Assembly (NCBI GenBank): GCA_937967995.1
Contig: CALBTB010000009.1
Location: 124,001 to 188,000, forward strand
DNA: 64,000 nucleotides
Source: an uncultured Gammaproteobacteria bacterium
Lineage (GTDB): Bacteria; Pseudomonadota; Gammaproteobacteria; UBA6429; Thiohalophilaceae
Direction: 5' to 3'
Numbering within the stretch: position 1 is the first letter of the stretch; every line of letters begins with the position of its first letter. Position numbers and translations under genes: made by a program. The notes beneath the pieces were generated by a model, which searched no databases, had not been told where the DNA came from, and worked only from the letters and a program-made list of their open reading frames with translations. Positions 24,525-32,857 of the stretch are shown in pieces.

Positions 24525-25334
24525 ATGAAAAACAATAACAACCAGGACAACCAGTCATATCACTACGAAGAAGTCCAAATTAGTGCTATTGAACTATGGC
24601 GCATTTTAATGCGACGTAAATTAATTGTAATTACAACTTTTGTTGTTCTCATGGTGGGGAGTATTATCTATGTTCAATTGGCTACTCCTGTTTACAAGAG
24701 CGAGGCGGTTCTTCATGTCGGTCAAATTGATCAGGTAGGCCAGATAGAAAATGTACCAATGCTGGAACAAAGACTCATGTCTGAGTACCCGGAAATTAAG
24801 TCGATTGTAAGATTAGGAGGAGGCAGGGATCTCTCGATTACGCTAACTGTACATTCATACAGCAAAAACGAAGCTGAGCAGGCTCTAAAACACATTGTAG
24901 ATAAATTAGTCAGCGAACATAATATAGCCTATAAAAATGCAATTACGCCGTTGGAACAACAATATAATTCCTTACGAAAACTAATCTCTGATTTTAAAAA
25001 TCAGGTTACCCAGTTAAATGCACAAATTGAGTTATTGAAACACAGTCAGCCTGCACAAGCGGCCATTTTGATGATTGAAAAAGGTGACATTACAAGAGAA
25101 ATATCAGAACTAGAAAATAATGCAACCGAGATAAACCTTTCACTAATAGAACCAAAGTCTACGAAGACAAGATTACTTGGCAAAATTATCAGTCCAAAAC
25201 AACCAATCAAACCTAATAAAAAACATATTGTTGTGTTAGCTGCCGTTTTGGGATTAATGCTTGGAGTATTCATGGCTTTTTTTGTGGAATTTATAATGAA
25301 GACTGCCAAAGTGAATGGTAAGACTTCAGAATAA
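24525..25334 (+). CDS. Wzz-type polysaccharide chain-length determinant
   Basis: A 269-residue inner-membrane protein with the Wzz layout: a short cytoplasmic N-terminus with EVQISAIELWRILMRRK, TM1 (about 33-51), a periplasmic helical/coiled-coil region (about 55-230), a proline-rich KQPIKPNKK and TM2 (about 234-256). It has no tyrosine kinase domain, so it is the O-antigen Wzz type rather than the Wzc type. It sets modal chain length together with a Wzy polymerase; the candidate partner is the EpsG/Wzy-like protein at 53.4 kb. It is isolated from the rest of the island by about 1 kb of regulatory or decayed DNA. Confidence 0.82.
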   Translation: MKNNNNQDNQSYHYEEVQISAIELWRILMRRKLIVITTFVVLMVGSIIYVQLATPVYKSEAVLHVGQIDQVGQIENVPMLEQRLMSEYPEIKSIVRLGGGRDLSITLTVHSYSKNEAEQALKHIVDKLVSEHNIAYKNAITPLEQQYNSLRKLISDFKNQVTQLNAQIELLKHSQPAQAAILMIEKGDITREISELENNATEINLSLIEPKSTKTRLLGKIISPKQPIKPNKKHIVVLAAVLGLMLGVFMAFFVEFIMKTAKVNGKTSE

Positions 25335-25418
25335 TGGACAAGGAAAGCTCATAACTTAATAGCCAACCACACAGTTGTGGTTTCGTTAAAGTTAGAAATA
25401 TTAAATCACCAGTCGCAC

Positions 25419-25591
25419 GAGCATTACCATCCGAGTTATTCACTCAGCAGGTGGAGAATATTTTGGATAACCACGTTGAAAATCTGGATTTAAAGAAGGC
25501 GCATAGTTCAAGCATATGAATCATATGCTACAAAATGCATATCTTGCAAGCAAAGTCAGATAGTTAGCTTTACAATGTTCAACAGTTGAAC
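25419..25591 (+). pseudogene. Decayed duplicate of the uvrB 3' end and its flank
   Basis: Two blocks match the real uvrB end in the same order and at similar spacing. Block 1 is TAACCACG-TT-AAAATCTGGA (from 25468), matching 24259 onward. Block 2 is CAAAGTCAG..GTTAG.TTTACA (from 25551), matching 24350 onward, followed by the TTCAACAGTTGAACT palindrome. The middle is too diverged to align and the reading frame is destroyed. It indicates an old duplication or recombination at the uvrB 3' end. Confidence 0.65.
25577..25591. promoter_or_regulatory. Palindrome GTTCAA-CAG-TTGAAC, candidate operator
   Basis: Perfect 6-base arms. Its centre is 22 bases, two helical turns, from the centre of the next palindrome (25599-25613), an arrangement suited to cooperative binding of two dimers. 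Confidence 0.55.
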
Positions 25592-25598
25592 TATCATT

Positions 25599-25613
25599 GT
25601 TCAAGAGTTGAAC
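25599..25613. promoter_or_regulatory. Palindrome GTTCAA-GAG-TTGAAC, candidate operator
   Basis: Identical to the palindrome before the MarR-like gene (17 bases shared, 10771-10787 and 25598-25614). It lies 197 bases upstream of the ops element, in the presumed promoter region of the island. Confidence 0.6.
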
Positions 25614-25809
25614 GGAGATGCTCGATTCTACTTTACTGTGTCAAAAATCATCACAATAAGATGGAATGACCTTAAATTTAGTGAGCAAACTAAATACCGA
25701 ACTTCGCGTTTATTAATTACGCTGGAGTTCAACTGAGCGTCTTTGCATTTTCAAACTCTTACTACTCTGATAGACATAAAAAAATGTTGAGTCTAGTTTG
25801 TCTCGACAG

Positions 25810-25820
25810 GGCGGTAGCGT
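25810..25820 (+). promoter_or_regulatory. ops element (RfaH recruitment site, JUMPStart core)
   Basis: GGCGGTAGCGT, an exact match to the E. coli ops core, preceded by CAG and followed by a pyrimidine/T-rich stretch CTCTTT as in JUMPStart sequences. It is oriented in the direction of the island genes and the window encodes RfaH itself. It should allow read-through of the long run 26376-57178. Confidence 0.88.
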
Positions 25821-26375
25821 CTCTTTATTATTTAGACAATATAAGGCTTATCAAGGGGATGAATTCATCGTCCCGCATCCTTCTAGTCGGAGAATTTCAC
25901 AATTATTAAAAAACTAATAAATAATTTGAGGTCATCTCCAGCATTGTATCTTGTGATATATTGATGGGTGAAATATCTCGTTGTATTCATACGATTGATA
26001 TTCCTTTGTATTCAAAATTGCATGTGGCAGTCAATCAATTAAAAATATATATCTACAATGAAACAGCCAAATTTACAAGTGATCATGATTTCGTTTTGAT
26101 ACCTATGTCTGCAAGGACCAGAATCGCCGGTTCACGTATTGGCAATTGAGTAATTGTTTAAAAATCCCTCCATTTGTAACTGCTGAGACTTTGCTAGTAA
26201 CCAAGGAGTCTTTGGCCAATTAAATCAATGAGTTAATCATTGAAATCAAAATTCTGTATCAACTTGTTGTAACAATGAATCATAAGTGTAAAGCTGCATT
26301 GAGGAAGTAAATGATACCGCAAAATTTAATGACAGCTGAGATTTTTATAGATTTTAGTTGAAGGATGGAGTTCTT

Positions 26376-27071
26376 ATGAAAAGAGTTTTATTAAAGTTAA
26401 TAAAAAAGATCTCACGTGTCGCTATACAAAGTGATTTGAGTAATATTAAATCAGAGTTAAAAAGAATTGCGACTCATCAGACAGCGCTATACGTTACTGA
26501 GCATATGGCAAATATTTCTTCCGTAGAAAGTAGAAATGCAGTGCATGATGTAGGATTGAGTCATATCAAACCCAATGGGTTAGTGCTTGAGTTTGGTGTA
26601 TTCTCTGCCCGTACAATTAATTACATAGCGAGAAAATTACCTAATAGGACTGTGCATGGTTTTGATTCTTTTGAAGGTCTTCCGGAGTTTTGGAGAGATG
26701 GTTTTGAAAAAGGAATGTTTGCTGTAAAGATGCTTCCATCAGTGCAAACTAACGTTGAGTTACACAAAGGTTGGTTTAATGAAACTATACCCGCATTCTT
26801 AAAAACTACAGTTTCGAACCAGGAGATTGCTTATCTTCACATAGACTGTGATTTATATAGCTCAACAAAAACTATTTTTGAAAACTTAGGTGATTTGATT
26901 GTACCAGGAACAATTATAGTTTTTGATGAATATTTCAATTATCCTGGATGGTTGGAAGGTGAATTTCTTGCATTTAAAGAGTTTGTAAAATCTAGTAAGT
27001 TAAAATATGAATATCTAACATACACTTATAATAAAGAGCAAGTAGCAGTTAAAATTTTATCAGACTATTGA
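26376..27071 (+). CDS. TylF/MycF-like class I SAM-dependent methyltransferase
   Basis: Start chosen at the ATG at 26376, preceded by GGATGGAG (231 residues); a TTG six codons earlier is less likely. The SAM site is LEFGVFSARTINYIA, followed by HGFDSFEGLPE, the metal-binding type HIDCDLYSSTKT and VFDEYFNYPGW, all characteristic of the TylF/MacrocinOMT family of sugar or macrolide O-methyltransferases. It probably methylates a sugar of the polysaccharide. It is the first gene after the ops site but is separated from gmd by 524 bases. Confidence 0.75.
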   Translation: MKRVLLKLIKKISRVAIQSDLSNIKSELKRIATHQTALYVTEHMANISSVESRNAVHDVGLSHIKPNGLVLEFGVFSARTINYIARKLPNRTVHGFDSFEGLPEFWRDGFEKGMFAVKMLPSVQTNVELHKGWFNETIPAFLKTTVSNQEIAYLHIDCDLYSSTKTIFENLGDLIVPGTIIVFDEYFNYPGWLEGEFLAFKEFVKSSKLKYEYLTYTYNKEQVAVKILSDY

Positions 27072-27595
27072 GAAGCCCATAAAATGAGATTTAAACATCT
27101 TGCAAATAAAACAACTTAAGTGCTTGAAAATGGGGTTTATGGAACTGATTGCAATGATATTAAATCGCCATAAATCGACACCTTACAATCAATTTACTTG
27201 CATTACGTGGATACAAATATATCCCATCTTTAGAACTTCAGCAGATAACTGAATAGTATTTTAGATAATTCGTTTGTTTGGCGTGTTTCTGAATTGTCAC
27301 CAGAAATCTAATAAGAGAAATACTATTTTTCTAAATAGGGGGTCTTTGACTCAAACTAGAATGTCATACAGCCATAAGTCAAGGATAATTCTGTCTTTTA
27401 TAATTTGCAAAATTTAAACATTGAGGATATGTGTATTTATGAACTCATCTTCCAACTAGAGAATGAAACTCTAGCGTCGAATTAGATAGAGGGTAAAATT
27501 ATCGATTTGATACTATACACATTAGGGTGTTTTATAAATTTTATTATCCATTACACTGTTGAAGAACAAGACCATAGTCATGTGAGGAGTAAAGT
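27072..27595. other. AT-rich intergenic region before gmd
   Basis: 524 bases without a credible gene on either strand. Only short broken frames are seen. Its 3' end carries the gmd ribosome binding site GAGGAG (27584-27589). It may be decayed coding DNA, but I recognise nothing in it. Confidence 0.6.
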
Positions 27596-28627
27596 GTGAA
27601 AAAAGCTTTTATAACTGGAGTTTCTGGACAGGATGGATCTTACTTGGCTGAGTTATTGTTGCAAAAGGGGTATGAAGTACATGCTATTATAAGAAGGTCA
27701 TCTATTTTTAACACTCATAGAATTGATCATATAATTGGCAATCCCAACTTTTATACTTATTATGGAGATTTGACCGACTCAAGTAATTTACATAGGCTTA
27801 TGTCAAAAATAAAACCGAGTGAGGTATATAATTTAGGAGCGCAATCACATGTTGCTGTTTCTTTTGAGGTGCCAGAATATACAGCAGAAGTTGTTGCTAC
27901 GGGTGCTATAAGGTTGCTGGATGCCATTCGAGATTCAAATATTGAATGCAAGTATTACCAAGCTTCAACTTCAGAATTATTTGGTGGAATTCCTGGCACC
28001 GAGCCACAAAGCGAATCTACGCCATTTTACCCAAAATCACCTTATGGGGCAGCGAAGCTTTATGCATATTGGGTGACTGTAAATTATCGGGAATCATATG
28101 GATTGTTTGCTTGTAATGGAATTTTATTTAATCACGAGTCTCCGCGACGTGGTGAAACCTTTGTGACCAAAAAGATTACGCGTGCTGTTGCTAGAATTTA
28201 TCAAGGGAGACAAAAGGTTCTAAAGCTTGGTAACTTGAATGCAAAACGTGACTGGGGGCATGCTAAGGATTATGTATATGCTCAATGGTTAATGCTCCAA
28301 CAAGATAAGCCACAAGATTATGTGATTGCTACTGGTGAAACTCATACAGTACGTGAATTTGTAGAAGCTGCTTTTAGAGAAATTGACGTAAAAATAAAGT
28401 GGGAAGGTCAAGGAATTCATGAAAAGGGAATTAATAGTAAAACAGGGGAGGTTTTAGTAGAGGTTAATGAAAGGTATTTTCGACCAGCTGAAGTTGAATT
28501 GTTGCTAGGTGATGCTTCAAAAGCTGAAAACGAATTAGGCTGGAAAAGAAAGATTTCATTTCAGGATTTAGTTTCCGAGATGGTCAAATACGATCTTGAA
28601 AATGATAGTTATGGTGGAAAAGAATGA
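27596..28627 (+). CDS. gmd: GDP-mannose 4,6-dehydratase
   Basis: A 343-residue extended SDR starting with GTG behind GAGGAG. Motifs: ITGVSGQDGSYLAELL, the RRSSIFNTHRIDH loop specific to GMD, the catalytic STSELFG, YGAAKLYAY (Tyr/Lys) and NHESPRRGETFVTKKI. It makes GDP-4-keto-6-deoxymannose from GDP-mannose supplied by manC. No GDP-fucose synthase (fcl) or RMD reductase follows; instead come an RmlC-like epimerase and a split transketolase, suggesting an unusual derivative. It overlaps the next gene by 4 bases. Confidence 0.95.
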   Translation: MKKAFITGVSGQDGSYLAELLLQKGYEVHAIIRRSSIFNTHRIDHIIGNPNFYTYYGDLTDSSNLHRLMSKIKPSEVYNLGAQSHVAVSFEVPEYTAEVVATGAIRLLDAIRDSNIECKYYQASTSELFGGIPGTEPQSESTPFYPKSPYGAAKLYAYWVTVNYRESYGLFACNGILFNHESPRRGETFVTKKITRAVARIYQGRQKVLKLGNLNAKRDWGHAKDYVYAQWLMLQQDKPQDYVIATGETHTVREFVEAAFREIDVKIKWEGQGIHEKGINSKTGEVLVEVNERYFRPAEVELLLGDASKAENELGWKRKISFQDLVSEMVKYDLENDSYGGKE

Positions 28628-29151
28628 GTATTGAGTTTGAAGTAAAAGCATCGAAAGTAATTGATGGCGTTTACAGTTTTCAGCCTACAGTTTCTAAAGA
28701 TATAAGAGGTACTATTTGGACTTCTTTCTTAAGGGATGATGTAGAGAAGTACCTGCCAGATGATATATTTTTTAAGCATGATAAGTTTTCTGAGTCCAAG
28801 TATAACGTTTTAAGAGGCATTCATGGCGATAGTAAGTCATGGAAGTTAGTTACATCTGTTTATGGAGAAGTACATCAGGTGGTGGTAGACCTTAGAGAGT
28901 CTTCTCCTACGTATATGAAATGGGAAAAATTCATTATCAGTAAAGATCGTCAGCTATTAATATTAATTCCTCCAAGTGTAGGTAATGCATATTATGTATC
29001 AAGTACCATGGCTGTATATCACTATAAATTAGCTTATACAGGAGATTATTATGATGCAAATATGCAATTTACTGTGCCATGGAATGACGAGAGGCTGAAT
29101 ATAGACTGGCCTACCAAAAAACCGATCCTTTCTCCAAGAGATTCTATTTGA
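28624..29151 (+). CDS. RmlC-like nucleotide-sugar 3,5-epimerase
   Basis: A 175-residue cupin of the dTDP-4-dehydrorhamnose 3,5-epimerase family. The catalytic His67 is in VLRGIHGD and Asp89 in VVVDLRESSPTYMKW; IPPSVGNAYYV corresponds to the usual IPxGFAHGF segment but is altered. Because it directly overlaps gmd (ATGA), the likely substrate is GDP-4-keto-6-deoxymannose rather than the dTDP sugar, and no rmlA/rmlB/rmlD is present. Whether it epimerises at C3, C5 or both is unknown. Confidence 0.8.
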   Translation: MSIEFEVKASKVIDGVYSFQPTVSKDIRGTIWTSFLRDDVEKYLPDDIFFKHDKFSESKYNVLRGIHGDSKSWKLVTSVYGEVHQVVVDLRESSPTYMKWEKFIISKDRQLLILIPPSVGNAYYVSSTMAVYHYKLAYTGDYYDANMQFTVPWNDERLNIDWPTKKPILSPRDSI

Positions 29152-29187
29152 TAATGTCTTTATTAATCTCACTTTGGGTGTGTACAT

Positions 29188-29964
29188 ATGAGTTATGAAA
29201 CAATAAGAAAGTTAAAAAAAACTATTCTAAGGGTTTCGTATACTGCAAAAGATGGACATCTTGGGAGTTCTTTTTCGATATTAGATATACTTTTTGTATT
29301 ATATGATCGCGTTTTAAATTTGACGGCAGATACTATCAATGATGATAGTAGAGATTATATGATATTAAGTAAAGGTCATGCTTCACTTGCTCATGCCGCA
29401 ATATTAGAGGAAAAGGGCTTTATTAATAAAAATCAGCTAATGAGTTTCTGTTCACATGACAGTATATTAGGCGGGCATTTAGATAAGAATAAAGTTCAAG
29501 GTGTTGAAGCGTCAACAGGATCTCTTGGGCATGGGATATCTATATCTATAGGTATAGCTCTAGCTTCCAAAATTAAACGCCAGACAAATAAGGTTTATGT
29601 AGTAGTTGGTGATGGAGAATGTAATGAAGGAACTTTTTGGGAGTCTATGCTGCTGGGGGCACATCACAAGCTGGATAATTTGTACTGTATTGTTGACTAT
29701 AACAGATCAAATGACCGGGCATTACAATTAGATCCACTTCAAGATAAATTGAGAGCGTTTGGATGGGATGTCATAGTTATTAACGGACACTCTCATGATG
29801 AAATATATAATTCACTCAATTATTACTCATTTGGTAAGCCTGTGGCGGTAATCGCTCGCACCATAAAAGGAAAAGGAATTAAAGAGATGGAGGGTAATCA
29901 TGCATGGCATCATAAATATCCTTCAAAAGAAGAACTTGATAGGATGATCAAGGAGTTGTCATGA
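29188..29964 (+). CDS. Transketolase-like protein, N-terminal (thiamine diphosphate) subunit
   Basis: A 258-residue protein equal to the N-terminal domain of transketolase. DGHLGSSFSILDILFVLYD, SKGHASLAHAAIL and GSLGHGISISIGIA bind the cofactor pyrophosphate. The ThDP motif runs from GDGECNEG (141-148) to Asn172. The partner domain is encoded by the next gene, overlapping by 4 bases. Split transketolases in polysaccharide loci are not central-carbon enzymes; moving a two-carbon ketol unit onto a keto sugar is the plausible role here. Confidence 0.85.
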   Translation: MSYETIRKLKKTILRVSYTAKDGHLGSSFSILDILFVLYDRVLNLTADTINDDSRDYMILSKGHASLAHAAILEEKGFINKNQLMSFCSHDSILGGHLDKNKVQGVEASTGSLGHGISISIGIALASKIKRQTNKVYVVVGDGECNEGTFWESMLLGAHHKLDNLYCIVDYNRSNDRALQLDPLQDKLRAFGWDVIVINGHSHDEIYNSLNYYSFGKPVAVIARTIKGKGIKEMEGNHAWHHKYPSKEELDRMIKELS

Positions 29965-30845
29965 GGTCTCAGTTTGTAAAAACTGTAACTAGGATATTAG
30001 AACGTGATAATAATGCGGTACTCCTATTAGGAGATATAGGCGTGTATGGATTTAGAGATGTTTTATCCTCTTACCCAGACAGGGCTTTTAATATAGGCAT
30101 ATTAGAACAAAGTACAGTTGGCTTATCTTCTGGTCTATCTATGTGCGGATTAATTCCAATTGTGCATACAATCGCTCCATTTTTAGTTGAAAGAGCTCTA
30201 GAGCAGATTAAAGTCGATTTGTGTTATCAAGCTCTTGGTGCAAATCTAGTAACTGTCGGGGGATCATATGATTATGCTGCCTTAGGTCCTACCCATCATT
30301 GTCCAGCAGATATATCAACACTAAATGAAATACCAGGTATTGAGATTGTGGTGCCTGGACATCCGGAAGAGTTTGATCAGTTATTTAATCAAAATTATGA
30401 TAATGGAGTCACTACTTATTACAGATTGAGTGAGTCAAGCAATAATAATGCGCATAAAGTTGAATTCGGAAAAAACATAATACTAAGAGAAGGCCGTGAT
30501 ATTGTTATTATTGCTGTTGGTACTGTATTACAAGCAGTATTGGACGCCGTAGCCGGACTAGATGTGACTGTAGTTTATTGTACAACGGTAAAACCATTTG
30601 ACTTTTCGTCTATTCAAGAATTTTTAAAAAAGAAAATAGTTGTGGTAGAGCCCTACTATAGCAGTCCTGTTATTACAAACATAATTAGAGAAAGTAACGA
30701 TCCAATATGTGACATTACAAGTATCGGTGTTCCCAATAGCTTTATTGATAAGTATGGAGATAAAGACGAAATTGATAAAATAGTTGGCCTTAATTCAGAA
30801 TCAATAAGAGAGAAAATAATTAAGAGAATTCGCGATGAAAAGTGA
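29961..30845 (+). CDS. Transketolase-like protein, C-terminal subunit
   Basis: A 294-residue partner with the pyrimidine-binding domain and C-terminal domain of transketolase. The conserved glutamate that activates ThDP is Glu49 in FNIGILEQ, followed by GLSSGLSMCGLIPIVHTIAPFLVERALEQIK. AGGAG precedes the start, and the gene overlaps its N-terminal partner (ATGA) and the next gene by 11 bases. Together the two would form one active site at a dimer interface. Confidence 0.85.
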   Translation: MRSQFVKTVTRILERDNNAVLLLGDIGVYGFRDVLSSYPDRAFNIGILEQSTVGLSSGLSMCGLIPIVHTIAPFLVERALEQIKVDLCYQALGANLVTVGGSYDYAALGPTHHCPADISTLNEIPGIEIVVPGHPEEFDQLFNQNYDNGVTTYYRLSESSNNNAHKVEFGKNIILREGRDIVIIAVGTVLQAVLDAVAGLDVTVVYCTTVKPFDFSSIQEFLKKKIVVVEPYYSSPVITNIIRESNDPICDITSIGVPNSFIDKYGDKDEIDKIVGLNSESIREKIIKRIRDEK

Positions 30846-31863
30846 TATATTGTTAGAACTTCTCCATAATGATGCCAAGTATGTAAATAGAAATGTAAAG
30901 TTAAATGCTTTGGATGACTGTGATATAACTATAACTGGAGCTACAGGTCTTGTGGGCTTTAATATTATTTGTGCATTAAATTACTATAATAATAATTATG
31001 CAAAAAAAGGCATCAATATAAACGCATTATCATTCAGTGAGCCAAGCGGAATAATTAAAAAAGTTTTTGATATGAATAATGTAAATTCCATAGTTGGTGA
31101 CTTAACAGATTGTAAGTTTGTTGAAGGACTTCCTTTGTCTGAGTGTATTATTCATAGCGCTGGTTATGGGCAGCCAGGAAAATTTCTTGAAGATAAATTA
31201 AAAACTATTTCTATAAACACGTCTGCAACAATATCTTTATCCAAAAAAATAAAAAAAGGAGGTAAATTTTTATTTTTAAGTAGTTCTGAAATATACAGTG
31301 GTTGTTCTAACACAGAGAATGTGGAGTCAGATATTGGGTCAACATGTCCTCAACATCCAAGGTCTTGCTATATTGAAGGTAAGAGAACTGGCGAAGCTAT
31401 TGTCAATGCTTTAAGAGAGATTGGGGTTAGTGCTGCTTCGGCGCGTCTTGCTTTAGCATACGGTCCTGGTGTTAAACCAGATGATGAGAGGGTATTGAAT
31501 CAATTCATACAGAAAGGCATCAAAGGGTCAATTGATTTACTAGACAGCGGACATTCAATGAGAACATATGGATATATTGCGGATGTTGTAGTTATGCTTC
31601 TCAATATTCTAATTAAAAATGAAAAGCCTGTGTATAACGTCGGAGGGCGTTCAATTTTAAGTATTAAAGATTTAGCGCATAAAATAGCAACAGAACTGAA
31701 TGTAAAGGTAAGTATTCCAGTTACTGATTCAAGCCTTGATGGGGCTCCGCAATTTGTAGGCCTGAATTTATCTAGAGTTGAAGAAGAGTATGGAATTAAA
31801 AAGTATATAGGTATTGAAGAAGGGTTAAGAAACACGATTAGATGGATAATTAATTATGAGTGA
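30835..31863 (+). CDS. NAD-dependent sugar epimerase/dehydratase/reductase
   Basis: A 342-residue extended SDR. Cofactor motif ITGATGLVGFNII, the active-site strand LSSSEIYSG, and CYIEGKRTGE with the Tyr-x3-Lys pair. The C-terminal part has GIKKYIGIEEGLRNTIRW, as in dTDP-glucose dehydratase/UDP-glucuronate decarboxylase relatives. It overlaps the transketolase gene (11 bases) and the following methyltransferase (8 bases), so it probably processes the same nucleotide sugar. Exact reaction unknown. Confidence 0.8.
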   Translation: MKSDILLELLHNDAKYVNRNVKLNALDDCDITITGATGLVGFNIICALNYYNNNYAKKGININALSFSEPSGIIKKVFDMNNVNSIVGDLTDCKFVEGLPLSECIIHSAGYGQPGKFLEDKLKTISINTSATISLSKKIKKGGKFLFLSSSEIYSGCSNTENVESDIGSTCPQHPRSCYIEGKRTGEAIVNALREIGVSAASARLALAYGPGVKPDDERVLNQFIQKGIKGSIDLLDSGHSMRTYGYIADVVVMLLNILIKNEKPVYNVGGRSILSIKDLAHKIATELNVKVSIPVTDSSLDGAPQFVGLNLSRVEEEYGIKKYIGIEEGLRNTIRWIINYE

Positions 31864-32809
31864 GCTGACGAAAAAACTTATTAGTGTAGAAGCAAAGGAT
31901 TTTGTAAGCTTAGGACCCATCCCTTCGTTCGTGAACAATAAAATCCAGGAATATGATTTAAAATATTCATTGCCAAACAAAAAACAAAGAGATGACTTAA
32001 TACTTAAAATTGTAAAATATTTGATCTCTCAAGATCCTGTGATCTCTGGTGCACATCGAAAAAACCAGTGGGAAGAAGGCTGGGAAGAAAACTTAAATGA
32101 GTATTTAAAAACCAGAGAATTATACTCTATTATCCCTAAGTATTTCGATAAATATAAAGTACAACGATTAGGCGGTGATTTTATAATTCCGGAAAGCGAT
32201 AATTTTGAGGTTCGATTAGTAAGCATTTTTCAATACATAATTTTTGAAAAATTTTTCAAAAAAGCAACTCATGTTTATGAGTTTGGGGCAGGCACTGGTC
32301 ATAATTTGCTAAGATTAAGGGAAGTAAACAAGAGCGCGTCTCTTTATTCAATGGAATGGACAAATTCAGGTATAGAAATAATCAAACATGTAGCAGTGGA
32401 TATGAACGATAATAAATTATATGGAACGGTTTTCGATAATTTTAATCCAAATTACGATATCAAATTACAAAAAAACTCATTTATTTACACATTTGCCGCA
32501 TTAGAGCAATTAGGATCTAGCACAGATAAACTAATTGCTTATTGGATGAGTAATAATCCATCATTGATAGTTAATATTGAGCCAATGTCAGAACCATTGG
32601 ATGATAATGAACTGCTGCAGTATTTATCAATAAAATATTTTAAAAAGAGGAGGTATTTGGAAGGTTATGTTACTAAATTGAGAGATTTAGAAAGGAAGGG
32701 TATGGTTGTAATTCATGATATTATACGAACAGGAGTTGGTAGTTTATATATTGAAGGGTATTCAGTTGTTGCTTGGTCACCAGTGTGCAGTGCTAGTCCG
32801 TCTATTTAA
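31856..32809 (+). CDS. Putative class I SAM-dependent methyltransferase
   Basis: A 317-residue protein. An N-terminal helical part of about 130 residues is followed by YEFGAGTGHNLLRLREV, a SAM-binding motif I, an acidic residue at the end of strand 2 (SMEW), and a later INIEPMSEPLDDNE. I recognise no specific family beyond a methyltransferase fold. It is coupled by overlap to the upstream SDR. A C-methyl or O-methyl transfer to the branched sugar is possible; no target is shown by the sequence. Confidence 0.6.
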   Translation: MSELTKKLISVEAKDFVSLGPIPSFVNNKIQEYDLKYSLPNKKQRDDLILKIVKYLISQDPVISGAHRKNQWEEGWEENLNEYLKTRELYSIIPKYFDKYKVQRLGGDFIIPESDNFEVRLVSIFQYIIFEKFFKKATHVYEFGAGTGHNLLRLREVNKSASLYSMEWTNSGIEIIKHVAVDMNDNKLYGTVFDNFNPNYDIKLQKNSFIYTFAALEQLGSSTDKLIAYWMSNNPSLIVNIEPMSEPLDDNELLQYLSIKYFKKRRYLEGYVTKLRDLERKGMVVIHDIIRTGVGSLYIEGYSVVAWSPVCSASPSI

Positions 32810-32857
32810 TTAATAGTACATGTTAGAAAATCTAATTCTAATATTAAGAATTATTTG

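Larger units (their letters stand above)
25335..26375. other. 1-kb non-coding regulatory and scar region before the island operon
   Basis: No convincing intact gene. It contains a decayed copy of the uvrB 3' end (25419-25591), two GTTCAA-N3-TTGAAC palindromes (25577, 25599), a GTTCAA half-site near 25725, and the ops element at 25810-25820. A short frame, 25964-26149 (62 residues, ending RTRIAGSRIGN), has no recognisable family and may be a gene remnant. The 555-base leader from ops to the next gene otherwise shows only AT-rich sequence. Confidence 0.7.

Noticed and set aside
25724..25739. Fifth copy of the GTTCAA palindrome near 25725
   Set aside because: Only the left arm GTTCAA is present; the right half does not match, so it is at most a half-site.
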